Assembly (NCBI GenBank): GCA_964450955.1
Contig: CAYVFI010000005.1
Coordinates: 62,001 to 126,000, forward strand
Length of the DNA stretch: 64,000 nt
Origin: CAYNWT01 sp964450955
GTDB taxonomy: Bacteria; Planctomycetota; Planctomycetia; Planctomycetales; Planctomycetaceae
Direction: 5' to 3'
Part shown: positions 46,503 to 56,852 of the stretch, one piece after another
Numbering within the stretch: position 1 is the first letter of the stretch
How the letters are laid out: the number at the start of each line of letters is the position of its first letter
The notes under the pieces: generated by a model
What the model was told of the DNA's origin: nothing
The model's input: only the letters and a program-made list of their open reading frames with translations
Databases searched by the model: none
Translations under genes and position numbers: made by a program

Positions 46503-49500
46503 ATGGCGTTGTTAGGGCGAAAAGTTCGCGGGCGGAAGCGACGACTTTCCACGGCACGGGTTGGAGAGACGCTTGAGTTGCGAACGCTCCTTTCCGCGGA
46601 TCTTCAGGCGCGGCTGTTAGCGGAAATTAATGATGGTACTCAGGACGGTTTTTTTCGTACCGAACGGCAGTCTCCAACCCTGATTCAGTTGGGTGACCGC
46701 GCCATTGGCGCGACAGTGACCCCCGGTCAGGAAGACCTGATTGATGTCATCGCGACGGACGGCACTGCAGAGGGCACAGACGTTCTTGGAACGTTCGACC
46801 GAATATCGCTTGAGGTGGTGGGTGAAACCGCCGTCTTCTTTGGTCTGGACGAGTCTGGCAACGGAAACCTATGGGGGACGGACGGAACACCTGCCGGCAC
46901 GCAGATTCTGGAACCGTTGCCAGGGGGATTTCAGTTCGACGTGGAGTTGCCTTTTCAGCTTGGGGAGGACCAGTTTTTTATCGGTGGAGAGGGCCTTTGG
47001 CGGACTGACGGGACGTCAGACGGGACACAACGGCTCAGGCAGTTCTCTCGCGTCACGACTGTTTTTCAACCAGAGACGATTGTTGATCGAGCATTCATTG
47101 TTGCCCGGGACAGTGAATCAAAACAGCGCCTTTGGAGTACAGACGGGACCGCCGAGGGGACGGTTCAGTTAGGCGACTTCACTGTGGAAAACAATTCGTT
47201 CGATCGTCTGGAATTGGCTGAACTTCAGGGTCAGCTTATCTTCAATGCGAACGACGGTGAGTCTGGTGCTGAGCTATGGACAAGCGACGGGACGCCCGAA
47301 GGAACCCGACTGCTGCGCGACATTCGGCCGGGTTCCGGGGCTTCTGATATCAGAGGGCTTATGGCATCAGGCGATCACGTTTACTTCGAAGCAAACGATC
47401 GAGTTCATGGTTTCGAACTCTGGGCCACTGATGGGACACCGGACGGAACACAACTTCTTGGCGATATCAAACCGGGTATTCAAAACAGCCAGCCCGACTT
47501 TTTCGCCTCGGTGGGCGATACATATTTCTTTACCGCCGAAGACGGAGTTCATGGACGAGAACTTTGGGCCAGTGACGGCACTTCCGCGGGCACAAGAATG
47601 CTGGGGGATATCGGCCCTGGCCAGCGAAATGGTCAGCATGACAATCCGACTATTCTGAATGACATTCTTTACTTCCAGGCGAACGACCAGGTTCATGGGC
47701 TGGAACTCTGGCGATCAGACGGAACTGATGCTGGCACGTTTTTGGTGAAAGACATTCGGCAGGGAACCGGCAGTGCTTTGAGTGGAGACGACTTTACGGT
47801 GGCCGGAGACGAAATTTACTTCGTGGCTGAAGACCGAACGACCGGCACAGAACTGTGGAAGTCCGATGGCACGGCAGCGGGCACGGTTCAGGTTGCTGAC
47901 ATAACGCCCGGTTCGGCTGACTCAGATCCGGATCAGTTTACCCTGATCGGCACGACCCTTTTCTTCGTTGTTCAATCACACCAACTGTGGCAGGTCGACA
48001 CCGCGACGGGGACCCCGGGGAAGCTGGCCGACATATCGAGCTTCCAGAACTTTCATGTTTTCAATGAAGCCCTGTATTTTTCTGCCGATGCCAACGGCGA
48101 CGGGCGAGAACCATGGCGGAGTGACGGAACGGTTGAAGGAACCGGTGTTCTGACAGACATACATCCAACCGACACTTCTGCACCATCCAGATTTACCACT
48201 GCCGGAGATCAGCTGTTCTTTGTTGCGAACGATGGCGTTCATGGTCGAGAACTATGGGTCGTTGACAGTGACGCGGACTCGGCGCGGCTGGTAACGGATT
48301 TCAATCAGTTACCCCAGAGCTCACTGCCCGACCGTCTGACCGTCACGGGGAACTCGCTGTTCTTTACGGCAACCAACGATATTACAGGGCGCGAACCGTA
48401 CGTTCTTGAGAGTCCCGATCACGAAGCGCGAATGATCCGTGACATCAATCCTGGATTACCCGGTTCGGACGCAAGAGACTTTACGGGCCTGACCGGTGGC
48501 ACGGTGCTGTTTCGAGCCGACGATGGTGAGCTTGGTGTTCAGCCCTGGACGACTGATGGAACAACAGCGGGTACGGCACTTCTTCCTAATCCCAACTCGG
48601 TTGACTTTTCCTTCCCAGGCTTTGCGTCACTGGGATCCATTGGGCTAATGCAGCTGCCCGGTCGCGGCAATGAGCTATGGGCTTTTGACAGCAGCACCGG
48701 GGAAACTCGAATGCTGCCGGGTCAAATTAACTTCTTCATGGGCGTCAGCGGGGGCCTTGCCTACTTCTCCGGAACAAGTGAAGAACACGGCGAAGAACTT
48801 TGGCGCACTGATGGGACTGCTGAGGGGACTGTGTTGGTCAGTGACGTGCGGCCCGGCCCGGCAGGCAGTTCACCAAACGATTTTACCGCGGTGGGCGAGC
48901 AGGTTTTCTTCACTGCGAACAACGGCGATCAGGGCCGCGAGATATGGGTCAGCGATGGCTCGTCGGCTTCACTGGTGGCTGATGTGCAGCCAGGCCGAAA
49001 CGGTTCCGGTCCGGACTTTCTGACTAGCCACAATGGCATGGTCTATTTTGTTGCTAACGGTGGAACGGTTGGTCGAGAGTTGTGGAAAACCGACGGGACA
49101 TCTGAAGGAACCACGCTGGTAAGCGACATTCGCACCGGAACAGACTCATCAAATATCCGACACCTGACGTCAGCCGGCGATCATGTATTCTTTGTGGCGA
49201 ACGGCGGTGTGGGCGGACGGACCCTTTGGGTGAGTGATGGGACCGAAGCGGGGACAGCACCACTGCCAGCGCCCGAACCGTTCGCCCTGACAGAAGCCGG
49301 CGGACAGCTGTTCTTCATATCGAATGGCTCGCTGTGGGTGAGTGACGGAACAATTGATGGTACGACGCGCGCCTTGACGCCCGGTCAGGAACTGGGGCTG
49401 CCGTTCGTCTCTGATTTAGTCGAGTTCAATGAATCTCTCGTTTTTACGGCCATCGATCAGGATGTTGGCGACGAACTTTGGATCATCGACGCGTTTGACT

Positions 49501-50846
49501 TCGGTGACGCACCTGGTCCCTACCCCACGACCCTCCAGGAAAACGGCGCGCGGCATCGTCCTTCGGAGTTGTTCCTGGGCTCAGGCGTGACCAGTCAGTT
49601 CGCTGCGGCGCGGGAAAATGACATAGATGATGGAGTCGCAATTGGCCCCGAACTCAGCGTCGGCGAGACGACCACGGTCATCGTGAACGCGTCGTCCGCG
49701 GGCTTATTGGATGCGTGGATCGACTTTAACAACGATGGGGTGTGGTCGCCGGACGAACAAGTTGCCGATTCAGTGGCACTCGCGGAAGGCGAAAATTCTG
49801 TCTCGATCACCGTCCCCGACAACGCGGTTCGAACAGATTCGACTGGGGCCCGCTTTCGGTTAAGTTCTCAGGGAGGACTTGCGCCGACTGGTATCGCTGT
49901 GGACGGTGAGGTTGAAGATTACGAGCTGTCGATCGCCGGGCCTGGGATTTGGATCGACGGCGAGACGGTCCATGTCCTTGGGGGAGACACCGCCGATCGA
50001 GTCGTGGCAGGGAATCATGACGATGAGATTTGGATTCGCTTCAACGGCGAAGAGCAGCGGTTCGCGCGTTCTGAAGTCAGTCTGCTGAAGATCGATGTTG
50101 GTGATGGGGACGATCGCGTCTCGTCGCAGGTCGATGTTCCGGCCATCATTGTTGGTGGTCCCGGTAATGACCAGTTAATCGGAGGCCCCGGCGACGATAC
50201 GATTAAAGCCGGTTCCGGTGACGACACAGTCCGCGGGCGTAATGGCGCTGACGCCATCAATGGTGGTTCTGGCCATGATCTGCTTTTGGGCGGCGGCGGA
50301 AACGACGAACTGGCCGGAGCCAGTGGTGCGGACCGACTGAGGGGCGGCAGCGGAGCCGATGTCGCAACCGGAGGGGCTGGAACCGATCGACTGCGTGGAG
50401 GCCAGGGTGACGACCAACTTCATGGCCAGGCGGGCAATGACCAGGTAGTCGGTGGCACGGGTGACGATATCCTGCTGGGCGGCACCGGCGATGACCAGGT
50501 GTGGGGGCGCAGTGGTCGCGATTTGATAGTCGGCGGCAGCGGACTTGATCGCCTTTGGGGAGGCGGTGGGCAGGACATTCTTGTGGCTGGCATCGTTGAG
50601 CAAGGACCGGGCGTGCTTTCTGCTGTTCTTAGCGAGTGGCAGTCGAACCAAAGATATTCACAGCGAGTGCAGAATATTCGAGACGGTCTGTCGTCAGGTT
50701 CCGAAAGCCTGACTTTTTCAACGCTGATCCGGCCCGACGCCGCCGTTGACCAGTTGTTTGGCCAGGCCGGGCTGGATTGGTTCTACGGGGAAATGTCTGA
50801 CGCGGTCAGCAACAGGCGAGAACGAGAAGAGCTGGAGTTGTTCTAA
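46503..50846 (+). CDS. Giant surface protein: LEPR-XLL-like N-terminus, ELWxxDGT repeats, GEVED domain, RTX repeats
   Basis: The ATG at 46503 follows AGGGGA; the product has 1,447 residues. A basic N-terminus followed by TLELRTLLSAD matches the LEPR-XLL sorting-type motif of planctomycetes. About 15 repeats of the form ELWxxDGTxxGT alternate with beta strands over residues about 80-960, suggesting a very large propeller. DFGDAPGPYPT and GEVEDYEL delimit a GEVED domain (about 995-1140). Residues about 1216-1363 carry some 15 calcium-binding GGxGxDxLxGG nonapeptides of the RTX type. It ends in a charged tail. This fits a secreted, calcium-stabilised surface protein. The export route is not shown by a classical signal peptide. 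Confidence 0.9.
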   Translation: MALLGRKVRGRKRRLSTARVGETLELRTLLSADLQARLLAEINDGTQDGFFRTERQSPTLIQLGDRAIGATVTPGQEDLIDVIATDGTAEGTDVLGTFDRISLEVVGETAVFFGLDESGNGNLWGTDGTPAGTQILEPLPGGFQFDVELPFQLGEDQFFIGGEGLWRTDGTSDGTQRLRQFSRVTTVFQPETIVDRAFIVARDSESKQRLWSTDGTAEGTVQLGDFTVENNSFDRLELAELQGQLIFNANDGESGAELWTSDGTPEGTRLLRDIRPGSGASDIRGLMASGDHVYFEANDRVHGFELWATDGTPDGTQLLGDIKPGIQNSQPDFFASVGDTYFFTAEDGVHGRELWASDGTSAGTRMLGDIGPGQRNGQHDNPTILNDILYFQANDQVHGLELWRSDGTDAGTFLVKDIRQGTGSALSGDDFTVAGDEIYFVAEDRTTGTELWKSDGTAAGTVQVADITPGSADSDPDQFTLIGTTLFFVVQSHQLWQVDTATGTPGKLADISSFQNFHVFNEALYFSADANGDGREPWRSDGTVEGTGVLTDIHPTDTSAPSRFTTAGDQLFFVANDGVHGRELWVVDSDADSARLVTDFNQLPQSSLPDRLTVTGNSLFFTATNDITGREPYVLESPDHEARMIRDINPGLPGSDARDFTGLTGGTVLFRADDGELGVQPWTTDGTTAGTALLPNPNSVDFSFPGFASLGSIGLMQLPGRGNELWAFDSSTGETRMLPGQINFFMGVSGGLAYFSGTSEEHGEELWRTDGTAEGTVLVSDVRPGPAGSSPNDFTAVGEQVFFTANNGDQGREIWVSDGSSASLVADVQPGRNGSGPDFLTSHNGMVYFVANGGTVGRELWKTDGTSEGTTLVSDIRTGTDSSNIRHLTSAGDHVFFVANGGVGGRTLWVSDGTEAGTAPLPAPEPFALTEAGGQLFFISNGSLWVSDGTIDGTTRALTPGQELGLPFVSDLVEFNESLVFTAIDQDVGDELWIIDAFDFGDAPGPYPTTLQENGARHRPSELFLGSGVTSQFAAARENDIDDGVAIGPELSVGETTTVIVNASSAGLLDAWIDFNNDGVWSPDEQVADSVALAEGENSVSITVPDNAVRTDSTGARFRLSSQGGLAPTGIAVDGEVEDYELSIAGPGIWIDGETVHVLGGDTADRVVAGNHDDEIWIRFNGEEQRFARSEVSLLKIDVGDGDDRVSSQVDVPAIIVGGPGNDQLIGGPGDDTIKAGSGDDTVRGRNGADAINGGSGHDLLLGGGGNDELAGASGADRLRGGSGADVATGGAGTDRLRGGQGDDQLHGQAGNDQVVGGTGDDILLGGTGDDQVWGRSGRDLIVGGSGLDRLWGGGGQDILVAGIVEQGPGVLSAVLSEWQSNQRYSQRVQNIRDGLSSGSESLTFSTLIRPDAAVDQLFGQAGLDWFYGEMSDAVSNRREREELELF

Positions 50847-50853
50847 CCAGCGA

Positions 50854-50868
50854 GGCGGACACTCCGCC
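50854..50868. terminator. Short hairpin in the convergent gap, possible bidirectional terminator
   Basis: GGCGGA-CAC-TCCGCC fills the 24-base gap between the convergent ELWxxDGT and TPR genes. There is no T run on either side, so terminator activity is uncertain. Confidence 0.35.
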
Positions 50869-50870
50869 AC

Positions 50871-51809
50871 TTACGATCGAATCTCGGCGTCGTGCTTCTT
50901 CAGTTCTGCCATCTCGCGATGGATCTCGGCCTGAAGCGCTTTCGCTGTCACACAGTTTTGTTGGAACTCGTCAAACAAGCCGGCCAGGTCTTTGCCGGTA
51001 TCGGCACCGCAGACGACGCGGCCGAGTTGCAGGATGGATGGTTCCAGTTTATCGCGGAGGAACGTGATTAGCTCACGCGTGTTTTCCCTGACGGTTCCGG
51101 TTCGACCGCGGATGTACTGACGATCTTCGTAGCGTTCTTCGTCTGTCAGTTCGCGGAATGTTTTAGACAGAGTCGTCTTTTGGTCTGCGAGATCTTCTTT
51201 GGAAACCAGGCGTCCGAACGGGTTGTCCTTCTGAATTTGTTCCCCCGCCGCGTTCTCTGCAATCGCCAGTCCCTTTTTCGCTCGCGCGAAGTTGGGACGA
51301 AGTTCAAGGGCTTTCTTGAACGATGTAATCGCCTGGCGACTGTTGCCCATGTCCAGGTAAACATTGCCAAGGTTCTGATGAGCCTCAGCCATTTTCGGAT
51401 CGACCTTTATGGCGTCTTTGTAAGCGGTGGCCGCCATGGCCAGCCGGTTCAAACCTTTTTGAGCAATCCCCAGGTTGTAATACCCCTGCGCCGCTCGCTT
51501 ATCGCGCTGAGTTCCCTTACGCAGCGCGCGGACGGCTTCGTGGTACTTTCCCTGACGATTGTAGACCGCGCCGATGTTGACCCATGCGGCAGCCAGCGTT
51601 GGCTTGATTTTTGTGACCTGTTGGAACGCCTTTAAAGCCTCGTCCAGATCGCCGGCCAGGTAATTGGCGGTCGCCAGGCAGTTAAACAGATCTGCGTTGC
51701 GTGGGTTTGCTTCAACCGCGGGCGTCAGGATTTCGATGGCCGCTTTAAACTTGCGCTTGCGCACGTTTTGTTTGGCCAGTTCCAGGGCTTCAGCCGAGTC
51801 GTCTAACAT
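50871..51809 (-). CDS. TPR-repeat protein
   Basis: A 312-residue cytoplasmic protein with six tetratricopeptide repeats (residues about 8-215; pattern W/YxxLGxxYxxxGxxxxAxxxxxxAxxxxP). A charged helical C-terminal region follows (QKDNPFGRLVSKEDLADQK...), with LRDKLEPSILQLGRVVCGADTG near 250. The ATG at 51809 has GGAGG upstream on its strand. TPRs mediate protein-protein contacts; the partner is unknown. It is downstream of the giant cytochrome gene (110-base gap), possibly in one transcript. Confidence 0.88.
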   Translation of the reverse strand: MLDDSAEALELAKQNVRKRKFKAAIEILTPAVEANPRNADLFNCLATANYLAGDLDEALKAFQQVTKIKPTLAAAWVNIGAVYNRQGKYHEAVRALRKGTQRDKRAAQGYYNLGIAQKGLNRLAMAATAYKDAIKVDPKMAEAHQNLGNVYLDMGNSRQAITSFKKALELRPNFARAKKGLAIAENAAGEQIQKDNPFGRLVSKEDLADQKTTLSKTFRELTDEERYEDRQYIRGRTGTVRENTRELITFLRDKLEPSILQLGRVVCGADTGKDLAGLFDEFQQNCVTAKALQAEIHREMAELKKHDAEIRS

Positions 51810-51919
51810 GCGGGGCCTCCACTAACTCGGGAGGCGTGTTCGGCGTGGTGGAACAGGTGGGACCTTCCGAGCGTGCACCCAGTATATCGCTGTTCCGGCT
51901 AAACCGGCAAAGCCAATTT

Positions 51920-54900
51920 TCACTTCGTCGGAATTCGCTTCATCGTATAGTGGCCGGTCGCCGGAAACAGTTCGCCTACTTCGCCAGCGACAGTGATCTC
52001 GTAGACGTGTTCCTGCCGCAGTTTCTCGCTTAAAGTCAGGCGAACAGTTTTACCGCCGTTTGAGACACGAACCGCTGAAACGGCGACCTGATGTCGTCCC
52101 GAATCGGGCGTTCCGTAACTGCCTTTCCAGTTCCGCGTGTAGGTGGAGATCGCATACGACTTCGCGGACTGCAGTCTTTCCGGAGCCACCTTGTCGATGA
52201 GTTCGATTTCGAACCCGTCCGGAGTCGCCTTGATTTCACGAATGCCATTCGGGTTCTTGCCGGCAAACCGAATGCGTTCAATCGCTCCCGTGTTTCGTCC
52301 ACCAAGCCAACCGCTGTCGTGAATACTACCCACATACAGATCGCCGTTCGTCGCAACCGCCGCGCAAATGGGGCCGATGAAATTGTTGCCGCCGCCTTCA
52401 AGGCCCGGCCTACTTAAATAATACGACGCGCCCTGAACGATTCCATCGACCGTTTGAAACGTCATGCGAACCAGCAAGTGCGTGTCGTATTCGCAGCCGA
52501 TCAAGTGACCGCCAAACGGTGAAGCGTGGTCTTCAGGCAGAAACACAATCGCGTTCATGCTGCGAACCCACGGGTGAGGAACCCGGATGGCTGGCGTGGT
52601 TTCCGGTTCGTCCGGGTTCGGTTCGTGACGCGATGGGACTCCGTAGTGCTTCCCCATCTGAATGTGATTCACTTCGTTGTAGGTGTTTTGAACGCCCTGA
52701 TTGTCGGTCGCGAAGACGCGGTCCTGCTTGTCCACGGCAAACCCAACCGGGTACCGGAACGACCAACTAACCGGTTCTGTTTTCATTTCCGGCGTCAGTC
52801 GCAGGACGGCTCCACGCCATAGCGAACGATCCTTCGGACGTTTTGGCTGTGAGTAATCACTGCCAAGGCCAAAGTAAATGTTGCCTTTGGAATCGCGAAC
52901 CAGGCCGCAGGTCCAGTCGTGGTAGTTGTCGCTGTAGCCCCAACCGGTAGATACGACGGATCGTTTATCGGCCATCCCGTCGCCGTCTGTATCAGTCAGC
53001 CGAAGAATTTCCGGCTTGTGCGCGATTAGCAGACTGTCGCCATCGGGAAGCACGCCGAATGGAGCAGCCAGTCCTTCTTCGTGTGTCACCAGTGTGTCCG
53101 GTAGTCCGTCGTTGTCGGAGTCCTTCGCCAGAAATACGTGCCCCTTAAGTGATGTGAACACCATGGTTCCGTCTGAGTTCCAACTGATCGAAGTCGGCAT
53201 GATAGAACCGGGCAGCGGCAGGCGAACCCCTTCGAATCCGGGCACAGAGGTGATTGTTTCAACGGGTCGAACACGCTTCGATTTCGTCGCAGATTTTGGA
53301 TGAGCCCGCGTCAGCCGGGAAAGGAACACGACTTCGGTCTGGCCGGACTTCAGTTCGACATAACGTTCGCCATCGACGGTTAGCACATTGGTGGAATCGA
53401 ACTGAACCCGGGCGTCCTCTGGCTGTTGCATTAATCTCAGCAATCGCTTGTGCCCAGGCACATCGTCTGTGAGACGCACTTGCCGTTTCCAGCCGGCCAT
53501 CTCAGCCTGCATAAGATGGTTCTCAACGCGTTCCAGTACGCCGACCGTCTTCTGCTTGCCACCAACCATGAAGTTCAGTTTGTAACTGAAAGAAACTCCC
53601 CGATCGGACGTGTTGACAGACTGCAATCGCCCGGCCGTCGCCTGACGCAGGGTCGGCGTAATGATCTTGCCCGCGGGCGATAGAAGAACCACATCAGTAC
53701 CTGGCGACTGCGAACCAACTCCAATCCCGGCGACATCCCAATACCAACTCTTGCCTTCCGTGCGTTGCCGGGCCGTGTCCCCAAACCACCAGTGACGGAA
53801 TCCGAAACGGTCCAGATCGAACATCAGGTTGTGGCCGTTCTCAAGGCCAATCACCAGTGGCCTGGCAACGTATCCGCCGTCAATTGTGGGGTCCGTGAAC
53901 ACATCGCGAATGATTCGAGGTCGCTGGCCGGATCTCACCTGAACGAACTGTTCAAAGCTGCCCGGATCGGTCGGAACCGTAAACCTTTTGTCGTTCAACG
54001 CATCCCAGGCCGCGGCAAGTTGCGTGTGGATATCGTTGCCCAGCACACCTTTGACCGGTCGCGTAATCGACGGCATTTCCATGCCGGGCACAATGCGAGT
54101 GGGAGAACGAGTCCACCGCATGAAGTACTCGCGCCGCATGCGCTGGCCCGGCATCAGTAAATCAGAACCACGTGTTCCCAGCGCCACGTTGCGGGGTGCA
54201 TAGTTGCCGGCCGCGTGACAAGCGATGCAACTAAAGCCTGACGAACCAATCAGCCGCTGGCCAGCCACCAGGTTCTGTGCGCTCGGGGCTGTTGCAACGA
54301 TGGTGTTGTCGGCGTGTTCCGGAACTCGGTCGTGTTCAATCAGGTACGACAACAAAGCGTCCGATTCTGCCTTCGAATGATTGAACCGGGGCATTCGAAC
54401 CGAAAGCCACGGCAATCGAACCTTCTTCTGTTTCCCGGCGATCGCTTCGGCCAGCGCCGCGTCCTTTAGTTTGTCGCCGACAGCGGTCAGCGCCGGTGGT
54501 ATCAAGCCCTGACTGGCTTTTCGCAAAGCGGCGTCCGACTTCACCAGCTCGCCAATCACCGGCAAAATTCCGGTGGCTGAATCGCGTTGATGGCAGGAGG
54601 TGCAGTTTCGGCGTTCAAGCAGTTGGCGTCCCACATGAAACGGCGCCGGTTTCGCGACCACTTGACCGTGCCAGGTGCCAATCGCTTTTGCCATCGCTGT
54701 GTCAACATGAGGATACCGGGGCCCTTTGTGATTCGCGTCCGGGTTCAGGCAACCGGAACCATTAGAGTCCGAACTCACAAATTCAGGTTCCATGCCGGGT
54801 ATCTTGTGACAGTTGGCGCAACGAGACTTTGTGACCAGAACTCGGCCGCGTTCGATTTGTTTTGTGGATGCCTTCTCGGCCTTCGGCAGGTTCTCACCAC

Positions 54901-56041
54901 CAAGGTACATGGCCAGCTGTCGGCGTTCGTCTTTGGACAGCTTGATGACCGGCATGCGGTGATCGGTATTCAGCGATTTTGGATTCGATAGCCACGTATG
55001 GACCCACGCGGCTGACCGTTTATTACGAACATCCGACAGATCGCCGCCGGCATACGCTGACGTCGAACCAATACCGTCCAGCGTGTGACACGCCAGACAA
55101 CCAACGGTTCTCACCAACGTCCGGCCCTGCTGCCGGTCGGTCTGTTCATCTTTGCTGTTACCCGGCTTCTTTGTTTTCGGTTTCTTCGCCCGGGAATACA
55201 CAAACGCCGCCACATCGGCCGACTGTTGTTTGTCGAACCCGAAGTGTGGCATCTTCGAAACATCGCCCACTTTCGGCGGCGTGCTGAGCTTCTTAATAAA
55301 CCAGTCACGCGAAAGGCTTTCCTTGATCGCGGTCAGTGATGGAGCCGGATCGGTTGCCGCGAATGCTTGCTTGTTGTGGCACCTGGCACATCGGTAAGCA
55401 CTGTGCAGATTAGGTGCGTTGGCTGTGGCTGCGAGTTCAGGGTGGGGTTGTTTCAGAGAGAACAAATGCGGCGGTATCGGTTCCATCGGAAACGAATCGG
55501 CCGACCAAAATAATCGCAACGTACCCTGCCCGTTTGGTTTGCTGCTGTAGCGAATTCGAATGGGTTGTTGTCCAAACGAGAGGTTCACGTTCTCGCCGTT
55601 CACCCATCCCTGGTCGGCTTGACCATCCACAACCTTCTGCCCGGCGACCTCAATCTGCACGCTGCCTTCGACAAACGCGTGGAACCGATATTCGCCGGCC
55701 TGCTGTGTTAGCAAGTTGGCCGCCCAGGTAGCCGCAAAGCCGCCATTCGCCAATCGTTGGTCCGGACTACCCGTCCATGACGCCGCGACATCCGGATCTA
55801 TGCGCAGAACGCGCTTTCCGTTCGATTCAAACGCGACCACAAGTCCGGGTGTGGCAGCGAGATCTTCTTCTTCGTCGTCCTCGTCCTGAGCGATAGCGGT
55901 TGGCGTGACCATGCATGCCAGAAACACCACGCAAAAAAACGAGGACAGCCATCCGAACGCGCGTTCGTGTTCTCCACCAATCAACAAGAACCGGGACGGC
56001 GTCCCCTGTTCGTCAAAGTGACGCTGTTTAGGGACGCGCAT
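51920..56041 (-). CDS. Giant exported pentahaem c-type cytochrome with PA14 and beta-propeller domains
   Basis: A 1,373-residue protein with a signal segment (about 27-52, WLSSFFCVVFLACMV), an acidic linker, a PA14-like domain (about 60-185) and five CxxCH haem sites: CARCH (218), CLACH (315), CANCH (408), CTSCH (480) and CIACH (605). The C-terminal half is a PQQ-GDH/NHL-type beta-propeller (PGFEGVRLPLPGSIMPTSISW, NSDGT, then YPVGFAVDKQDRVFATDNQGVQNTYNEV near 1120-1145). This is the planctomycete PVC-type membrane-bound dehydrogenase layout (N-terminal lever plus cytochromes plus propeller). It is likely a periplasmic electron-transfer dehydrogenase of a sugar or alcohol. Substrate is unknown. 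Confidence 0.88.
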   Translation of the reverse strand: MRVPKQRHFDEQGTPSRFLLIGGEHERAFGWLSSFFCVVFLACMVTPTAIAQDEDDEEEDLAATPGLVVAFESNGKRVLRIDPDVAASWTGSPDQRLANGGFAATWAANLLTQQAGEYRFHAFVEGSVQIEVAGQKVVDGQADQGWVNGENVNLSFGQQPIRIRYSSKPNGQGTLRLFWSADSFPMEPIPPHLFSLKQPHPELAATANAPNLHSAYRCARCHNKQAFAATDPAPSLTAIKESLSRDWFIKKLSTPPKVGDVSKMPHFGFDKQQSADVAAFVYSRAKKPKTKKPGNSKDEQTDRQQGRTLVRTVGCLACHTLDGIGSTSAYAGGDLSDVRNKRSAAWVHTWLSNPKSLNTDHRMPVIKLSKDERRQLAMYLGGENLPKAEKASTKQIERGRVLVTKSRCANCHKIPGMEPEFVSSDSNGSGCLNPDANHKGPRYPHVDTAMAKAIGTWHGQVVAKPAPFHVGRQLLERRNCTSCHQRDSATGILPVIGELVKSDAALRKASQGLIPPALTAVGDKLKDAALAEAIAGKQKKVRLPWLSVRMPRFNHSKAESDALLSYLIEHDRVPEHADNTIVATAPSAQNLVAGQRLIGSSGFSCIACHAAGNYAPRNVALGTRGSDLLMPGQRMRREYFMRWTRSPTRIVPGMEMPSITRPVKGVLGNDIHTQLAAAWDALNDKRFTVPTDPGSFEQFVQVRSGQRPRIIRDVFTDPTIDGGYVARPLVIGLENGHNLMFDLDRFGFRHWWFGDTARQRTEGKSWYWDVAGIGVGSQSPGTDVVLLSPAGKIITPTLRQATAGRLQSVNTSDRGVSFSYKLNFMVGGKQKTVGVLERVENHLMQAEMAGWKRQVRLTDDVPGHKRLLRLMQQPEDARVQFDSTNVLTVDGERYVELKSGQTEVVFLSRLTRAHPKSATKSKRVRPVETITSVPGFEGVRLPLPGSIMPTSISWNSDGTMVFTSLKGHVFLAKDSDNDGLPDTLVTHEEGLAAPFGVLPDGDSLLIAHKPEILRLTDTDGDGMADKRSVVSTGWGYSDNYHDWTCGLVRDSKGNIYFGLGSDYSQPKRPKDRSLWRGAVLRLTPEMKTEPVSWSFRYPVGFAVDKQDRVFATDNQGVQNTYNEVNHIQMGKHYGVPSRHEPNPDEPETTPAIRVPHPWVRSMNAIVFLPEDHASPFGGHLIGCEYDTHLLVRMTFQTVDGIVQGASYYLSRPGLEGGGNNFIGPICAAVATNGDLYVGSIHDSGWLGGRNTGAIERIRFAGKNPNGIREIKATPDGFEIELIDKVAPERLQSAKSYAISTYTRNWKGSYGTPDSGRHQVAVSAVRVSNGGKTVRLTLSEKLRQEHVYEITVAGEVGELFPATGHYTMKRIPTK

Positions 56042-56085
56042 GCCGGTTCTCTGTGCTTGGTGGTTTTCGGGCGTAGTGCAGCAGT

Positions 56086-56778
56086 CTACTGAAGCTTGTG
56101 CTCTTTTTCGGTCTTCACGTTGCCGCCGATTGTTTGACGCATGGCCGTGGCTTGTGCCATGACAGTCTTGTCCGGGCCAGTGAGCTTCAGGAAGTACATC
56201 CCGTCACCTTTCACTGGGAGAATGACTGCCAACATGCGAAAGCCTGGAGCATCCTTAGTCTTGCCCATCATTGGAGGGCCGTCTGCCTTCTTGAACGTTC
56301 CGCTGACCTCGACGAAGTAGTAATCCTGCTTTTTCGCGGTCTGCCCTTTTGTGATTTTCTGCTTTCGTCCGTCTTTCTGAAACTGACCAACCCAGCGACC
56401 AATGTTGTCGTTAATGTTCTGTGAAGGGAACCGGAAGACCGTCAATTCGCCCGGCTCCTTGTCACCTTTTGCGGCTGGAATTCGAACCGTTGCCGAACGC
56501 ATTGCCATGCGTTTTTGCATCGCCGTCAGCGGCACGTCTTTCCATGTTGTGGGAACAGTTAGCGGCAAAGTGGAGACAACCTTGCCGGCTCGATCTTTTT
56601 TCTCAATCTTCAGTACGCGGGTCTTCACCGCCGCGGTGTTCTTGCTGCCACTGCCCTTCGTCTGGCTTCCGGCAGTGGACTTTGTCCCGGAACCTTTGGC
56701 CTTCGTCTTAGTATCCTGCGCCTGCAAGGGGCATAACAAAAGCGCGGTCAGGCAAACGGCAAGCAAACAACGTGTCAT
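56086..56778 (-). CDS. Secreted Lys/Thr-rich protein of unknown function
   Basis: A 230-residue protein with a signal peptide (MTRCLLAVCLTALLLCPLQAQ). A Lys/Gly/Thr/Ser-rich low-complexity linker (about 22-55) follows, then a folded domain with the pattern VPTTWKDVPLTAMQKRMAMRSATVRIP and the strands TVFRFP and MYFLKLTGP. Family resemblance to planctomycete proteins of this kind is by eye only. The ribosome binding site GGAGA lies upstream of ATG 56778. It precedes the cytochrome giant on the same strand by 44 bases and may be co-expressed with it. Confidence 0.75.
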   Translation of the reverse strand: MTRCLLAVCLTALLLCPLQAQDTKTKAKGSGTKSTAGSQTKGSGSKNTAAVKTRVLKIEKKDRAGKVVSTLPLTVPTTWKDVPLTAMQKRMAMRSATVRIPAAKGDKEPGELTVFRFPSQNINDNIGRWVGQFQKDGRKQKITKGQTAKKQDYYFVEVSGTFKKADGPPMMGKTKDAPGFRMLAVILPVKGDGMYFLKLTGPDKTVMAQATAMRQTIGGNVKTEKEHKLQ

Positions 56779-56852
56779 CTTCGATTCTCCGAACGAATAA
56801 GTCTTGGAACCGATTCTTGGTAGTCAACCACGGTTTTTCAACAGCCCAATCC

